The position numbers and the translations under genes were made by a program. From Pilaira anomala (lineage: Eukaryota; Mucoromycota; Mucoromycetes; Mucorales; Mucoraceae), in the NCBI GenBank assembly GCA_025716855.1, contig JAIXMQ010000019.1, positions 1 through 64,000 on the forward strand: a DNA stretch of 64,000 nt, written 5' to 3'. Numbering within the stretch: position 1 is the stretch's first letter; every line of letters begins with the position of its first letter. Of this stretch, positions 48,151-59,364 are shown piece by piece. Under the pieces are notes generated by a model that worked only from the letters and a program-made list of their open reading frames with translations, had not been told where the DNA came from and did not search any database.

Positions 48151-49080
48151 GAGGTAAATCTTAATACAAATAGAGTTTCTTATATGAATATATTAAAAAG
48201 TATAAGAATCAAACTTTTTTTTTTTCATTGCTCTTTTTAAAAAAAAAAATAATGTTTATAAATTATTGGTGTGAGCTTAGAGTTTATTTATGTTATATGC
48301 TACGTTGTGGGATGAATAAACTATCTAGCATTTTTGGTTAATTTATTTATAAGTTTATCTGTGAAAGAAAATAAAAAGGGGGTACTCAATGACTCTAGTG
48401 ATTTCTCAAAGAGTATGACTGATCCAACTTTTAAACCACGGCAATATTAGATGAGCATCATGAGAAATAGATATCCCTTATTATATATGCATATATATAT
48501 AATATTTCGATAAAAAAATGCAATACAATGGATAACTAAGCTGAAAAATTAAGAGAGTATCAATTCTTGTAATTTATTTTTAATAAAATCCAAGAAGCAC
48601 GTAGTCCTGGTCTTTCAAGAAACTGTTCTATTTTTTTTTCATATCCAAAAAAAAAAAAAAAAAAAAAAAAAACTTTGTATCCATGAACCGGTCTTCGACT
48701 TGCAAGCGACAGAGTTGGGATCCATTACATAAGAGTTTACTTTATCCCAAGAGTATATTATTACGCGTTAGATCCATATAAACTTTTTTGATTCATTTCA
48801 CAATTGGAACGTATTTAGGTATCCTGCTTTTTCTCTTTTTTACTCTTTCTATATATATTACTAGCCAACCTACGGCTGTCATCGCTTAACGGGTGTTCTT
48901 TTTACAATGCTAATTATACGCTTTTTTTCGATGCTATTATACGTTTATTGTACAATGCTTATTATGTGTTTCTTTTACAATGGTTTATTTTATAAAATTC
49001 TTTTTAAAGACAAATTTGTTTGAATTAAAAAAACATGCTAAAGATATGGAGAGTCAATTATTGTTTTTGTTTTTTATTAC
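48151..49080. other. Repeat-rich, no gene recognised
   Basis: 0.9 kb of AT-rich sequence with poly-A runs, including one at 48649-48672. Around 48875-48980 three near-repeats of TACAATGCTTATTAT-like sequence occur, probably a small degenerate tandem. No coding unit is supported. Confidence 0.35.
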
Positions 49081-49380
49081 TATCGTTATACGTAGGACCG
49101 TATAATTTTTGAGGAATACAAATAAGATCATTATCGGTTAGAGGAAGATAAAAAGAGTCACGCATCCAAGTTGTGTAATTAGTTTCTTTATTTTGTTTGT
49201 TTGATCTATTGAAATGATCATCGTACGACTTTTGATCATCTCTCTCGTTAATGTATCTTGTAAGATCATGCGCGTGATTCTAAAAAATAATAATGTTATA
49301 ACCAAAGAGAAGGATATAAAATGAAGCATATTAACTTACCTTTAGCGTGACTAAATTAAAGAAAAAAGTCCAACGCGTTT
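49081..49380 (-). pseudogene. Exon-like fragment of unknown multi-exon gene
   Basis: On the minus strand, a splice-acceptor-like site near 49280 is followed by an open stretch reading NHAHDLTRYINERDDQKSYD, then a run through NETNYTTWMRDSFYLPLTDN-like residues (with K for N at the first positions) to PQKLYGPTYND near 49082. It looks like an ordinary exon rather than noise (balanced composition, GT/AG signals at both sides), but I do not recognise the family and there is no start. It lies downstream of the 5'-like repeat at 49441-49915 and may be part of the same dead gene. Confidence 0.4.
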
Positions 49381-49440
49381 TCAGCAAATGTTGTCGGATT
49401 AAATGGTATAGGGCGTTCCCAAGCAGTATTTCCTGCCAAC

Positions 49441-49915
49441 TAGCCACCAAAATACTTTACAGTTTTTTTTTTTTTTACTTGTAATTTGGACAAAAAAGAA
49501 AAAAGGATCATTTTCTATTTGAGATTTATTAGACAAAATGAATCATTTATTTTTTACTAGACTTACCATTGATAACAACATGTTCTATGCAGGTTTTTTT
49601 TTCTTTCTTGGAACAATCTCTTCTATAGATAAGGAGTGTGACAAAAGAAGAGATTAAAAACTGTAGCGGTAAGGAAATAGATTCATTTTGAAGTATACAT
49701 AAAAAGAAGAAAGTGAAAGAAAAGAACAAAATAAAAAAAGATGATTTATAATAAAAAAAAAAGGCTTGTTTGTGTGGCGTATGAGAAAAAAAAACCTACC
49801 TGTATGCCATGTGAAAAAAACATTGATGCAATGGTGTATTTCATGCAAAAGTTATAAAAAACCTTATTCACATGACGATGTGCCTTGTTATACTTTTTAT
49901 AAAACCATTATTCAG
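49441..49915. repeat. Dispersed repeat, copy A (second copy at 56500-56985)
   Basis: This segment matches 56500-56985 over most of its length. Shared blocks include CCACCAAAATACTTTACAG, ACTTGTAATTTGGACAAAAA, ACTTACCATTGATAACAACA and CCTGTATGCCATGTGAAAAA. Copy B has small insertions and a deletion relative to it. On the minus strand both carry a possible exon ending in a GTAAGT donor (at about 49563 and 56690). Copy A lacks the 16-bp terminal repeats that frame copy B. Confidence 0.8.
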
Positions 49916-50319
49916 TGTAAAAACGGGTGATGGTAGTTTGGTTGCTCAGTCATGACTCTCCCTGTGTTATGATACACGTCCCATATGGCTAATGTCATAG
50001 TATCTGCAGTCATATTAGATGTGTTTTCTCCAGTAAAATAGGTTTTCAGTAGAGGATGTCACCTTACGTTTTTGGAAGACGGGCATAATACCACCCCGAT
50101 ATCAATCGGCTAGAAACTAGAGGTTTAGACAATTATCAAACCATTCGCCAGTGGAATGATACCTACCGAAGGGATGCTAGGGTTTAATCAAATAAACCTG
50201 TCTATTCTTCGATTCATAAGCTTGCAGTAACTTTGAATGGAAGGTAAAAAAAAAAAAAAAAATAAAAAAAAAAAATAACAAAAAAGACGTTGTGCTAACA
50301 AAAAAATCTTGCTTTTTAG

Positions 50320-50610
<291 letters not shown>

Positions 50611-50660
50611 AATTTCGTTTTTTTATTTTTTTTAATAAAATAATTTCCATACACACTTTT

Positions 50661-52553
50661 TTAAAAAGCAAATCGATGTCCTTTACGTTGCATATAGTTA
50701 TACTTTGCTCTACACGCTAAATCAGTTCGTCCTGTATTTAATTCCTTTGCAATTAAAGGCCACACACTTCCATTGGATGCCTTCTCATTCTGTAACTTGG
50801 TTTTCTGTACAAGTTCTAATAACTGCATTTCTTCCTCATAGGACCAATGCCCCTTTGTCACACCCGTCTGTAATGAATATAACCATCGTTCTCTACATTG
50901 CTTTGGTGTACGATTTTGTATCATCTTGGCTACTTTAGCCCATGATTTGATTTTACCCTCTTCATCTTGATTTCGACTCACTGCAAATGTCAACGCTTTA
51001 TCTTCATCCTCAGACCAAAAAGAGATATGATTGACTTCTCCATCCTCTTCATTCATCCCATTCTTACTTTGAAAATGCCACCAACGCATCAACTGATCTG
51101 GTCTACGTGAAGGTAAAAACGTCATCCGAATCGCAGTCCAATTCGGTCCAAACATCTGCACGCCTTCTTTAATCAACGACTTTTCTGTATCTGTTAATCG
51201 TTTGTTCTTAATAACAGGTGGATTTTCTTCCATCAGTTTCAACACGCGATGCCATCGATAAGCGCATTGTCTCTTGGTCCGATGAGACAAATGTTCTGTA
51301 ATTCGATCCCAACGGTCAGTTCCATATTCCTTGACCGATGCCACTAGTTGTGCGTCTTCTTCCGGTGACCAAATCCCCTTTTTAACACCTTGTACTGCAA
51401 GATGTTCATCATACTGATACTTACATTGAGGCACATCTCTCGTCGGAAACGCTTTGGCAATCTCTTTCCAATCATTATATTTTAATTTCTCTTTTGACTC
51501 TAATTTACCTTGAACCAACTTGCTCAATTTCAAAAGCTCATCTTCATCCCACGGTCCCGACTGATGAAACGTAATACTGTGATTGACTGTTTTCCGTACA
51601 CTGGTACCTTGATCAAGCCATCCACACACCGCGCGCGCCACACGTGTCCTCCATTCCGGACTATTTTCATCCTCTCTCTTTTCCAACACATCGCCATACA
51701 TCAACTCAAACTCTTTATCTTGTCGTACCATACTCCAAAACATTTTAAAACAACTATAAGGGTTTCGACCCGGTAATCCCTCCGACACTTTCACAAAATC
51801 GCCTTGACATGCACTTAGACGTTCCCAAAACAACCGAGTTTCTTCTAAAGACCAAGGCCCTTTATTTAGCCCAGGATCAAGTTCATTTTTCCAAATAACG
51901 CTGCATTTCTCGGGCGTTCGACCCGGTAACCCTTCCGCTACCTTCTTCCAGTCCTGTCCAAACATGATCGTCCTTCGAAGCAATAAATCGAGTTCATCTT
52001 CTGTCCATTTCTCTCGCTTGACATCGGGGTCCAGCTTGGCTCGATAATGGGTTCGAATTTGAACGCGTGTACGCCAAGGTAAGTAATGCTTTCCAATCTG
52101 CGTCCATGACGGCCCGAACTGCTCGTACCCTTTCTTCAATAGCTCATCTTCTTTCTCAGTCCATGACCCAGACTTGATTTTGGAAACACAGGTCCATTCA
52201 TTGGAAATCCTTCGTGGCGATCGTTGTGGTAAATACATTTCACTGATCCTCGCCCATTGACCCTCTCCCAACTCGGCCACCCCCTTTTCAAGTAACGATC
52301 GCTCTTGATCACTGAAGGGACCTCGTTTCAAGTCTGGGTTCAAGATATCCGTCCACCGCGATCGACATTGTGATTGTGTCCGATGAGGTAAAATATGCTG
52401 AACGAACTCACTCCATTTATTACCATTGTGTATCACATAGTTTCGTAATAGTTCGTCTTCCCAGGGTTGCCACTTTTCTATATGTATGAAGCGACATGGT
52501 GGAAGGAAAGATCGCGCTTGTGGCTTAAATCGTCTTAGGACGGATACCAGCAT
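50661..52553 (-). CDS. Ten-repeat Myb/SANT protein with presequence-like N-terminus
   Basis: The protein has 630 aa in a single exon, starting ATG at 52553. Ten Myb-type repeats run head to tail from residue about 27 to the end; each has the spaced aromatic residues of the Myb helix-turn-helix. Examples are KWQPWEDELLRNYVIHNGNK, SGSWTEKEDELLKKGYEQFG, KREKWTEDELDLLLRRT, KKGIWSPEEDAQLVASVKEY and TKGHWSYEEEMQLLELVQKT. The repeat order recalls SNAPc4-like proteins, but those have only about four and a half repeats. The first 20 residues (MLVSVLRRFKPQARSFLPPC) are hydrophobic-basic with no acidic residues, like a mitochondrial presequence. DNA binding is expected; location and target are open. It is the only intact gene in an otherwise degenerate region. 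Confidence 0.83.
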   Translation of the reverse strand: MLVSVLRRFKPQARSFLPPCRFIHIEKWQPWEDELLRNYVIHNGNKWSEFVQHILPHRTQSQCRSRWTDILNPDLKRGPFSDQERSLLEKGVAELGEGQWARISEMYLPQRSPRRISNEWTCVSKIKSGSWTEKEDELLKKGYEQFGPSWTQIGKHYLPWRTRVQIRTHYRAKLDPDVKREKWTEDELDLLLRRTIMFGQDWKKVAEGLPGRTPEKCSVIWKNELDPGLNKGPWSLEETRLFWERLSACQGDFVKVSEGLPGRNPYSCFKMFWSMVRQDKEFELMYGDVLEKREDENSPEWRTRVARAVCGWLDQGTSVRKTVNHSITFHQSGPWDEDELLKLSKLVQGKLESKEKLKYNDWKEIAKAFPTRDVPQCKYQYDEHLAVQGVKKGIWSPEEDAQLVASVKEYGTDRWDRITEHLSHRTKRQCAYRWHRVLKLMEENPPVIKNKRLTDTEKSLIKEGVQMFGPNWTAIRMTFLPSRRPDQLMRWWHFQSKNGMNEEDGEVNHISFWSEDEDKALTFAVSRNQDEEGKIKSWAKVAKMIQNRTPKQCRERWLYSLQTGVTKGHWSYEEEMQLLELVQKTKLQNEKASNGSVWPLIAKELNTGRTDLACRAKYNYMQRKGHRFAF

Positions 52554-52635
52554 AAGAAAGCTTTATTTTTTATCCAGCCAGCATTATGTTTTCAGTAAGT
52601 ATTTTTTTAACCAATCAAAATGCAAAAAAAAGAGC

Positions 52636-52686
<51 letters not shown>

Positions 52687-54957
52687 CGATATTTTAGTAT
52701 TTAGTTGGATATATTAAAATATCTGCAGACATCATTTCTCAAGATTTTGTAGAATTAAACTCAATCTCTTTTTCAGATAAGTGTTTCAATGCAAGATGAT
52801 AACTTCTTGAAGCTTCTTTTTTTATTTATATATAATTAATTTTTATCTAACATGATAATATATGTAAAGATAACAAATTGGTTGCGGTTACTCGAAATCC
52901 AAAACGGGTAATATGTTATGAATATGAGTTTCAAATTATACATTATTCCAACAAAAACTGAAGTAATTAGCAAATTGCCTTCTTTTTTGTTTTTTTTTTG
53001 TTTTTTTTTGTTTTGTGTAATATAAATAAAAGAAATGATAGCCAATAAGATGCTTGGAAATTTTGCATTAATGTAGTTACGCGTGATAAAAGTTTTTATC
53101 GATACCTATTCTTACAAACGTGAGATATAATAGTTATTTCTAATGCTTCTCGTTGTTACTCTTCAAGAATTATAATCGAATAATAAAATAGAAAGCATGA
53201 ATATGATTGTAAAAGTAATTGAATAACGTATACCAGCATTGCCCAAGTATTTTAAGTATGCAACATAAAATAGAAAAGAAAAAGATTAAGGTTAGTAACA
53301 GCAAACAGATATAATAAATAAAGTACACGGAACAAAAATGAAGTCTATATATGTACCTGTATTGCTCACAGAAACTCGTTTGTAGCCTTTATTTAACTCA
53401 AGATGGACGTCTTTTTTTTTAAAAAAAAAATTTAAACGTACGCATCAAAGATTAAAAGGAATAATGAAAGTCTAGTTTTTTTGAGCAATGCCTGATAGTT
53501 AACACCAAAGCGCATTTGTATGAGAAAAGATCTATCATAAAATATCAACATTACCAGCATTTAATGCTGCCCCAATTAGCTCTTCAATAAATGTATATCC
53601 TAAACAAATAAGAGAAAAGGAAAACGAGTGTATAAAGTTAAATCTTTTCAATAAAATCTAGTTATCAAGCAATATATCATAAATTTCTTTTTAAGTATTA
53701 ATATAAATAATCAGTCTTAAACAAATAGTAATTTTATAAACTGTTTAAGAATAGCTCTCTGCGTAAATGATGTATATTACATTTGAGTTTGCTTTTGTAG
53801 TAATCAATAAGTCTATACGATTATCTGTTGAGTAGATAAAAAAGATCTCAACGATCGATTGATATAAAATAACCTAGAAGGAGATTCCCAATCAATCTAT
53901 ACGAGAGTATTGATTTTAAAGTTGGATGTAATCAATATATACTTGTCCTTTATTATTACTATTATTAGTTGGTGCGAACCAAGCAGGAGGACACACACTA
54001 AATGATGAAGGAGTGCACTGTACCCGCAATTATAATCAATTGGCTATGACATATAATCATAACCCACCCTATGAAAAAAAAATAATGCAAAAATTGCTCA
54101 TTATTAACATGCTTATGTTAATTGAAGATGAAATACTATAAATAAATATTTTGAAATTTATCTGACGAAAAACAGAAGTTCTTGATTAGACATATGAAGG
54201 CACAGTAAACCAGTTAGTTGAAAATGGATTTTATACTAATGAAGCTGCTGATTTATAAAAACCTGGTTCCCTTCTTACCAAGCTGAAAACGAGAGAATTG
54301 TAAATATTGCTGCGCAGATAGAGTTATTATCTACAATTATACCTGTCAAAAAGCTCCCAAGAAAAAAGAAATGGCAGGCGGCATATCTATAATCTTTAGA
54401 GAGTAAAGCTTCTTAAAAAGGTCAATTACAACAGCAGTAATGCCTATTGTCTTTCTAATTGGTTTTCTTTTTTGGATGTCAATGATTACGACTTAGTTGC
54501 TTATAAGTATTATGACTCTTATTTATGTAAACCAGCAATCCATCTTTGATGAGCTTTAAACAGTCAGTATTTCTTATATACATCAATCATAGAACAACAG
54601 GTAATTAATATATAGAAAATTACAGTATTTTTTGTAAATAGATTTATGTAAGCCATTGTGAGGACATATGCACTTAGATAAACTATGTCTAAAATGTGTT
54701 ATTTCCTATATTAATTATGTAGATACAACAGAGGGTGGAGCCACTGCATACCGCTAGCTTTCCTTTTCGGATGGATTTTTGTACCATAATGTATAGTAGG
54801 GGAAGAATAAAAAATAGAATAGATCGTTACGATTTTATTTTGAGGCGATTATATCTAAGATGCCTAGTACCGATAAGGTAGTGGTATTCTCTGTTTATAA
54901 ATAATAGTCTTAAACAACGTGGATGTAAGAGGAAATAGAAAAAAAATATTTATTGGC
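52554..54957. other. Long AT-rich region with degenerate coding traces
   Basis: 2.4 kb. It starts with a 46-nt A run (52639-52684). No intact gene is seen. Around 54190-54420, in shifting plus-strand frames, pieces read VNQLVENGFYTNEAADL and, after a frame change, WFPSYQAENERIVNIAAQIE followed by VKKLPRKKKWQAAYL; this could be a gag-like or other element protein, but I do not recognise it. The rest (52700-53950) shows nothing. Confidence 0.4.
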
Positions 54958-56429
54958 TTAATGGTTCTTCTTCTTCTTAGCCTTTGTCTCAAACTTGGTC
55001 TTAAAAGAGAAACGCACGCGTTCTCTTCCAATCCTCTTTTCTTCATTTGTCTTCTTCTCATTCACTTTAACAACAAAGTTGTTAAGCTCACACTATATAG
55101 AATACGTCAGTACGCTGCTGCTATAGTCAGTTTGCTTGCAATCAATACCTTAACAAAATAAAAAGCTTCGACAATTGAAGGCAAGTGTACAAGATGGTGA
55201 CTTTTCCAACCAAAGAGAAGCGATTAATTGCCACAGGAATATATATTCCATCAGCAAGAAGCATCATTTGGAAAAGCGTACAGTCAATTCCTATTAAAGT
55301 ATCTGAGTATTAGATAGCATATTCTTTCTTGGTACACGATGTACAAAATGAAAACATACCTTCGACCAAAAGACCAAGCGACGAAGGATTTTGCACTCCC
55401 AAACAAAGTTGCCCGTCCACAGATCCTTTCATCTGCTTCATTAGTTTTGTGTGGTCATCTTCAGGTTGGTATTTGCTTGTCGTATCCGGCCTTTTCACTT
55501 CAATAAAGAAGAAATAGAGCTCTCTGCTCTTGACCTTCGTGCCAATCATGAAGTCTGGTTTCTTGCCATCTTGATTTGGCTTGTCAATTCTATCCATGAG
55601 CATGATATACGGCGGTTAGTATAGGCATAAATAAAAATAACGAGGTATACACTTACATGGCATATAAAATTTCTTTGCCTGCATCTTGTAGTAGTACTCT
55701 TCGAATAGCCGGCATTAAATACTTTTCCATAAATGAAGCTTCAGAGGTGGTTGCAACACAAGCATGGAACTGACTCTCATGTCTGACTAGGTATTTGACC
55801 ATGCTCATCATGTCTTTCTTTACTTCTTCCTCTTCTTCCTCTTCCTCTTCTTCCTCTTCTTCCTCTTCTTCCTCTTCTTCCTCTTCTTCTCCATTTTCAC
55901 TCTTTTCATCATCTTCTTCAACTCTCTATTTACAAATATTATATGAAAAGGCTATTTTTTTTTGGACTGGTTCAACTTACATCAGCTTCGTTTTTACAGT
56001 ACACAATTGTTCTGGTAGGTGTACGCTCGAACCTGGGTCTCATACGGCTAGCTAATGATATCAAAGCTTTGCGAGTGCCTCCATAGAAGTATCTAGTAAC
56101 ACATTTTTTATCGTCAAACTTATTAAGGGGGAATATATGAGATAGGGAGCTAAAGTGAGAAGGGTTGTTTAGTTGAAGTTGGCGCATGAAGAGAAAGAGG
56201 AAAGAAATCTCTTTGAGTACTTACAGGATTCTCAAGCAATTTATGTTAATTCCTTCATCGACTTCGTTAATGGATTTTTTTCTGAACCTCTTGAATGCTT
56301 CAGTAATGTTGATGTTTTTGACAAGAAGCTAGAAGTAATGTTTAGACCTTACTCAGCTATACATATCCACGCACATAATTACCTCTTCTTTCGGCTTCCA
56401 CTCCTTACTTCCTCTACCCAGAAAGGGTG
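54958..56429 (-). pseudogene. PD-(D/E)XK nuclease-like gene of a repeated mould family, one frameshift
   Basis: Exons can be traced on the minus strand: 56383-56429, 56225-56328, 55981-56149, 55657-55925, 55360-55589, 55149-55302 and 54958-55092. They read FLGRGSKEWKPKEE, LLVKNINITEAFKRFRKKSI, then SHIFPLNKFDDKK, a long Glu run, and HACVATTSEASFMEKYLMPA. Next comes KPDFMIGTKVKSRELYFFFI followed by EVKRP, then LLADGIYIPVAINRFSL, and a basic tail. The KPDF...EVK spacing matches the PD-(D/E)XK nuclease core (Asp, then Glu-X-Lys). In the sixth exon, near 55180, a one-base loss shifts the frame; the next residues only make sense in the other frame (SIVEAFYFVK). No start codon is found, and the 5' side runs into a MITE. 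Probably a dead copy of a multi-copy family; function unknown. Confidence 0.55.
55803..55895. repeat. CTTCTTCCT-type microsatellite (Glu run on minus strand)
   Basis: Imperfect repeats of CTTCTTCCTCTT encode an uninterrupted run of more than twenty Glu codons within the minus-strand pseudogene. Confidence 0.8.
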
Positions 56430-56459
56430 CTGGGTAAAAGAGTAGTAAAAAATGAGTTA

Positions 56460-57015
56460 GTAAAATCACGGATGAAATTTGATCCAACTAGCCGTTAAAC
56501 CACCAAAATACTTTACAGTTTTTTTTACAGAAAAAACTAGTATAATACTTGTTTTTTTTTAACAAAAAACAGGTAATTTTTTCTTTTTTTACTTGTAATT
56601 TGGACAAAAAAGAAAAAAGGATCATTTTCTATTTGAGATTTATTAGACAAAATGAATCATATATTTTTTGATAAAATTATTAGACTTACCATTGATAACA
56701 ACATGTTTTATGCAGGTTTTTTTTTCTTGGAACAATCTCTTCTCTAGATAAGGAGTGTGGCAAAAGAAGAGATTAAAAATGGAGCGGTAAGGAAGATTCA
56801 TTTTGGAATATATATAAAAAGAAGAAAGTGAAAGAAAGAAAAAAATAAAAAAAAGATGATTTATAATGAAACCAAAAAAAAAAAAGGCGTATGAGAAAAA
56901 AAATCTGCCTGTATGCCATGTGAAAAAAAAAAATGATGTAATGGTGTATTTTATGCAAGTTATAAAAAACCTTATACTTTTTAGAAATCCGGATAAAAGT
57001 CATCCGTGATTTTAC
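56460..57015. mobile_element. MITE with perfect 16-bp terminal inverted repeats and TA flanks
   Basis: GTAAAATCACGGATGA at 56460-56475 is repeated in exact inverted form at 57000-57015. Both ends are bordered by TA (56458-56459 and 57016-57017), the target duplication typical of Tc1/mariner elements. The 556-bp element has no transposase ORF. Its interior matches the repeat at 49441-49915, which lacks these ends. The element sits 30 bp upstream of the first traceable exon of the nuclease-like pseudogene and may have cut off its 5' end. Confidence 0.75.
56500..56985. repeat. Dispersed repeat, copy B (inside the MITE)
   Basis: This segment matches 49441-49915 at high identity with a few indels; it lies within the inverted-repeat-bounded element described at 56460-57015. 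See copy A for shared blocks. No protein is supported on either strand. Confidence 0.8.
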
Positions 57016-57650
57016 TACAGAGTTTCCTACTATTTTTGGGGATTAATATGGAAATTAATGGGAAAAAATTTAAAAAGTTAATAAAACCAAGTTTGAAAGT
57101 TGATGGAATAAATTTTGAAATAAAGTTTGAAAAAGTTAGTTAGTAATGTGATTCTTACATAGACGTTTTAAGGCTTTACTGTATCAAGGTTTTCCAAAGC
57201 GATAACTAAGGAGGATTATTGTTTTTTCCCCAGTTTAATCGGGTCATAGTTTTTTCTTTTGATTGAGTTTTTTTTTTTAACTTCTCAAGAATATCGTAGG
57301 TTTCAGACCAGTTTCCCAAAATTAAGATACAATCCTTTCCAAATTTTTTCTGATGTTTTTTGATAAACGTTTGGTTGATTGAATTTCATTGATATGGGCA
57401 CTGAGCTTCATCTTTCTAAAGGGAATTAAGTCTTTCTTTCTCTTATTTTTATAAAATAATAAGTATGGTAACTATTCAAAATGAGATACGAGATGCATCA
57501 TCATGCAATGGTTAATTAGTGTAATTGCTTACGTTATAAAATACAACAAGATTTTTTTTTTACCAGTTTGATAAATGCTATCAAAACCCTTTCTTTTTTT
57601 CTTCTTCTTTGTTCTTTCCTCTTTTTTAACAATTTCTGCCTTGAGTAAAA
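57016..57650. other. Leader region of the Fanzor-like relic
   Basis: 635 bp of AT-rich DNA with no gene. A pyrimidine-rich tract (TTCTTTTTTTCTTCTTCTTT, 57590-57609) precedes the ATG at 57651, as in many genes of this genome, and supports that ATG as a former start. Confidence 0.45.
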
Positions 57651-58595
57651 ATGGAGGGATCCGTTGAACAATATACCTCTGTAAGTATTTTTAACGGGTT
57701 TAAATGTATTATTTTGCTCACATTTATTTTTACAGGCGAATACATTATCAATAAACACTGATGGTAATAGTAAAAAGATTATGATTGTAAAGTCTTCAAT
57801 TACGGGAATAGGATGGAAACCTCAATATCTTTCTATTTATTGAAGAAACTCGTTCATGACGTTCATATTATTGTTACCCATACGTATTCGTTTACAAGAT
57901 TCATATTTATCCAAGAGCTTAATCTTAATTTAGAAGAGTATGCAGTCCAAGGTTTTTACAAGGAAGTGTTTTTATCACTTTTAGACAGTAAAACTGTGAA
58001 TGTTAATAGACTATCGGGCAAAGTAAAGGCATATAGAAAGATGATAAGCAAGTATAAAGCATCGTATTGTAGAGATTCATCATTCACGCCAATCAAACTA
58101 CCCTCTGCTCAACAAATAGCCTCATATGAAGCTACAAAAATACAAACTGCTTGTACTAATGCAATCACTAAAGATTTTGGAAATAAGCTGAGAATGGTTG
58201 TCAATAAACAGATTGGACTAAAACAACGTATCTCACAATTGGTTAGCGATTTGAAAAAGCAAGGCTACTCAAAAGAGGAAACTAAAGCCAAAATTAAAAG
58301 TAACATTCTGGAACCTGCTACACAACTTAAACTGGCTATTTCATCAATAGATATCAGCCGAATCCCAAAAGAATTCCAAGATCAAAAGCCTATTATCAAC
58401 TGTATTAAGGACATATTTTCTGCTTATCCTGAAACTTACAAGTTTAAAAAAGATTCCATTTATTATGATGCTGTTGTAAATCCAGGGAAACACTTACTTG
58501 CTTATTTTAAACTAGCAGATATATGTGAGGCTAACAAGTTCAAATTATTCCAATGCTTTCCTGTAAGAAAGACTTTTATTCCGTCATATATATAT
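57651..58595 (+). pseudogene. Fanzor1-like (eukaryotic TnpB-related) nuclease, N-terminal half, broken
   Basis: Exon 1 is 57651-57680 (MEGSVEQYTS) and a GT-AG intron leads to 57736. The protein reads through MIVKSSITGIGWKPQYLSI, after which the frame must shift by one base (about 57840) to continue LLKKLVHDVHIIVTHTYSFT and RFIFIQELNLNLEEY. It then runs to FKLFQCFPVRKTFIPSYIYL. The helix with a ...V.HTY.F.R... pattern and the late F(Q)xFP.R...IPxYI block match my knowledge of the N-terminal half of Fanzor1 proteins (REC/WED region). The catalytic RuvC half (DPG, E, RD motifs) is absent. At about 58595 the reading runs into the 770-bp repeat, which ends it by a foreign stop at 58637. Fanzors are RNA-guided DNA nucleases derived from TnpB and spread with transposons. 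Alternative: an unnamed Mucorales repeat protein of similar build. Confidence 0.6.
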
Positions 58596-59364
58596 CTTTA
58601 CATTTTTAAAGGAAAAAAACAAACGGGGTGTATATAGGGATTTAAGCAGTGTGAAACGTTACACACCCTATGAAAGTAGACTAGATGCACCATACCCCCC
58701 TATGGACGCCCCATTTTTCACCCCTAAAATGGAAAAAAAAATCGAGATATGGACAAAATTTTCTTTCTTGTCAAATTAAAGTCATCTTAAATCAATTATT
58801 CTAATATACAACATGATATACAGTCGATGCAGAATTTAAAGACGCATTTTTTCGTGTATTTGGATTCGTAACTTTAGATATGAAAAATATACCTGCCCTA
58901 ACAAAAACCGTAATTTGACTTTTTCACAATAAACATTAATATTTATAATTACTCTACTTTGATTTTTACACCATTCGAAAGAGCGTCAAATTTTATATTA
59001 GAAACCATTCAATATCTTTGCTCTAAAATTCTTATAATCCCGAGATATATCCACATTTAAAACACTTGAAAAAATCCAAAGGTCGGGACCTGCGGATTTT
59101 TACCTAAAAATTCACTTTTTCCCCTTTTTTCGATGATTTGATTGGCTCAATTTTTTTTTCGCTGTAACAAAGAAAAAAAAAACGTTTTTTTTTTTTTTGG
59201 GATTGATTGAAAGTTTACAAGGCTTTAGCTCTCATGACATTTGCTCTTCCCTAACAATTGGCTCTGTTAAGTCTATAGCTTTTCAACAGCAATACCAGTA
59301 ACAATAACAATAAACCTTCCCGAACAGTTATCACTGATTTCTTCCCCCGACAGGGAGCATTTAG
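58592..59364. repeat. Long direct repeat, left copy (about 773 bp)
   Basis: This segment is nearly identical to 62051-62814. It starts at ATATCTTTACATTTTTAAAG and ends at CCCCCGACAGGGAGCATTTA plus G. Left flank and right flank differ between copies. The ends are not TG...CA, so they are not typical LTRs. An inner hairpin is formed by GTGTGAAACGTTACACAC near 58648-58665. The left copy cuts the Fanzor-like ORF. Confidence 0.9.

Noticed and set aside
55795..56055. Plus-strand Ser-run ORF
   Set aside because: It is the complement of the Glu repeat in the minus-strand nuclease-like pseudogene.
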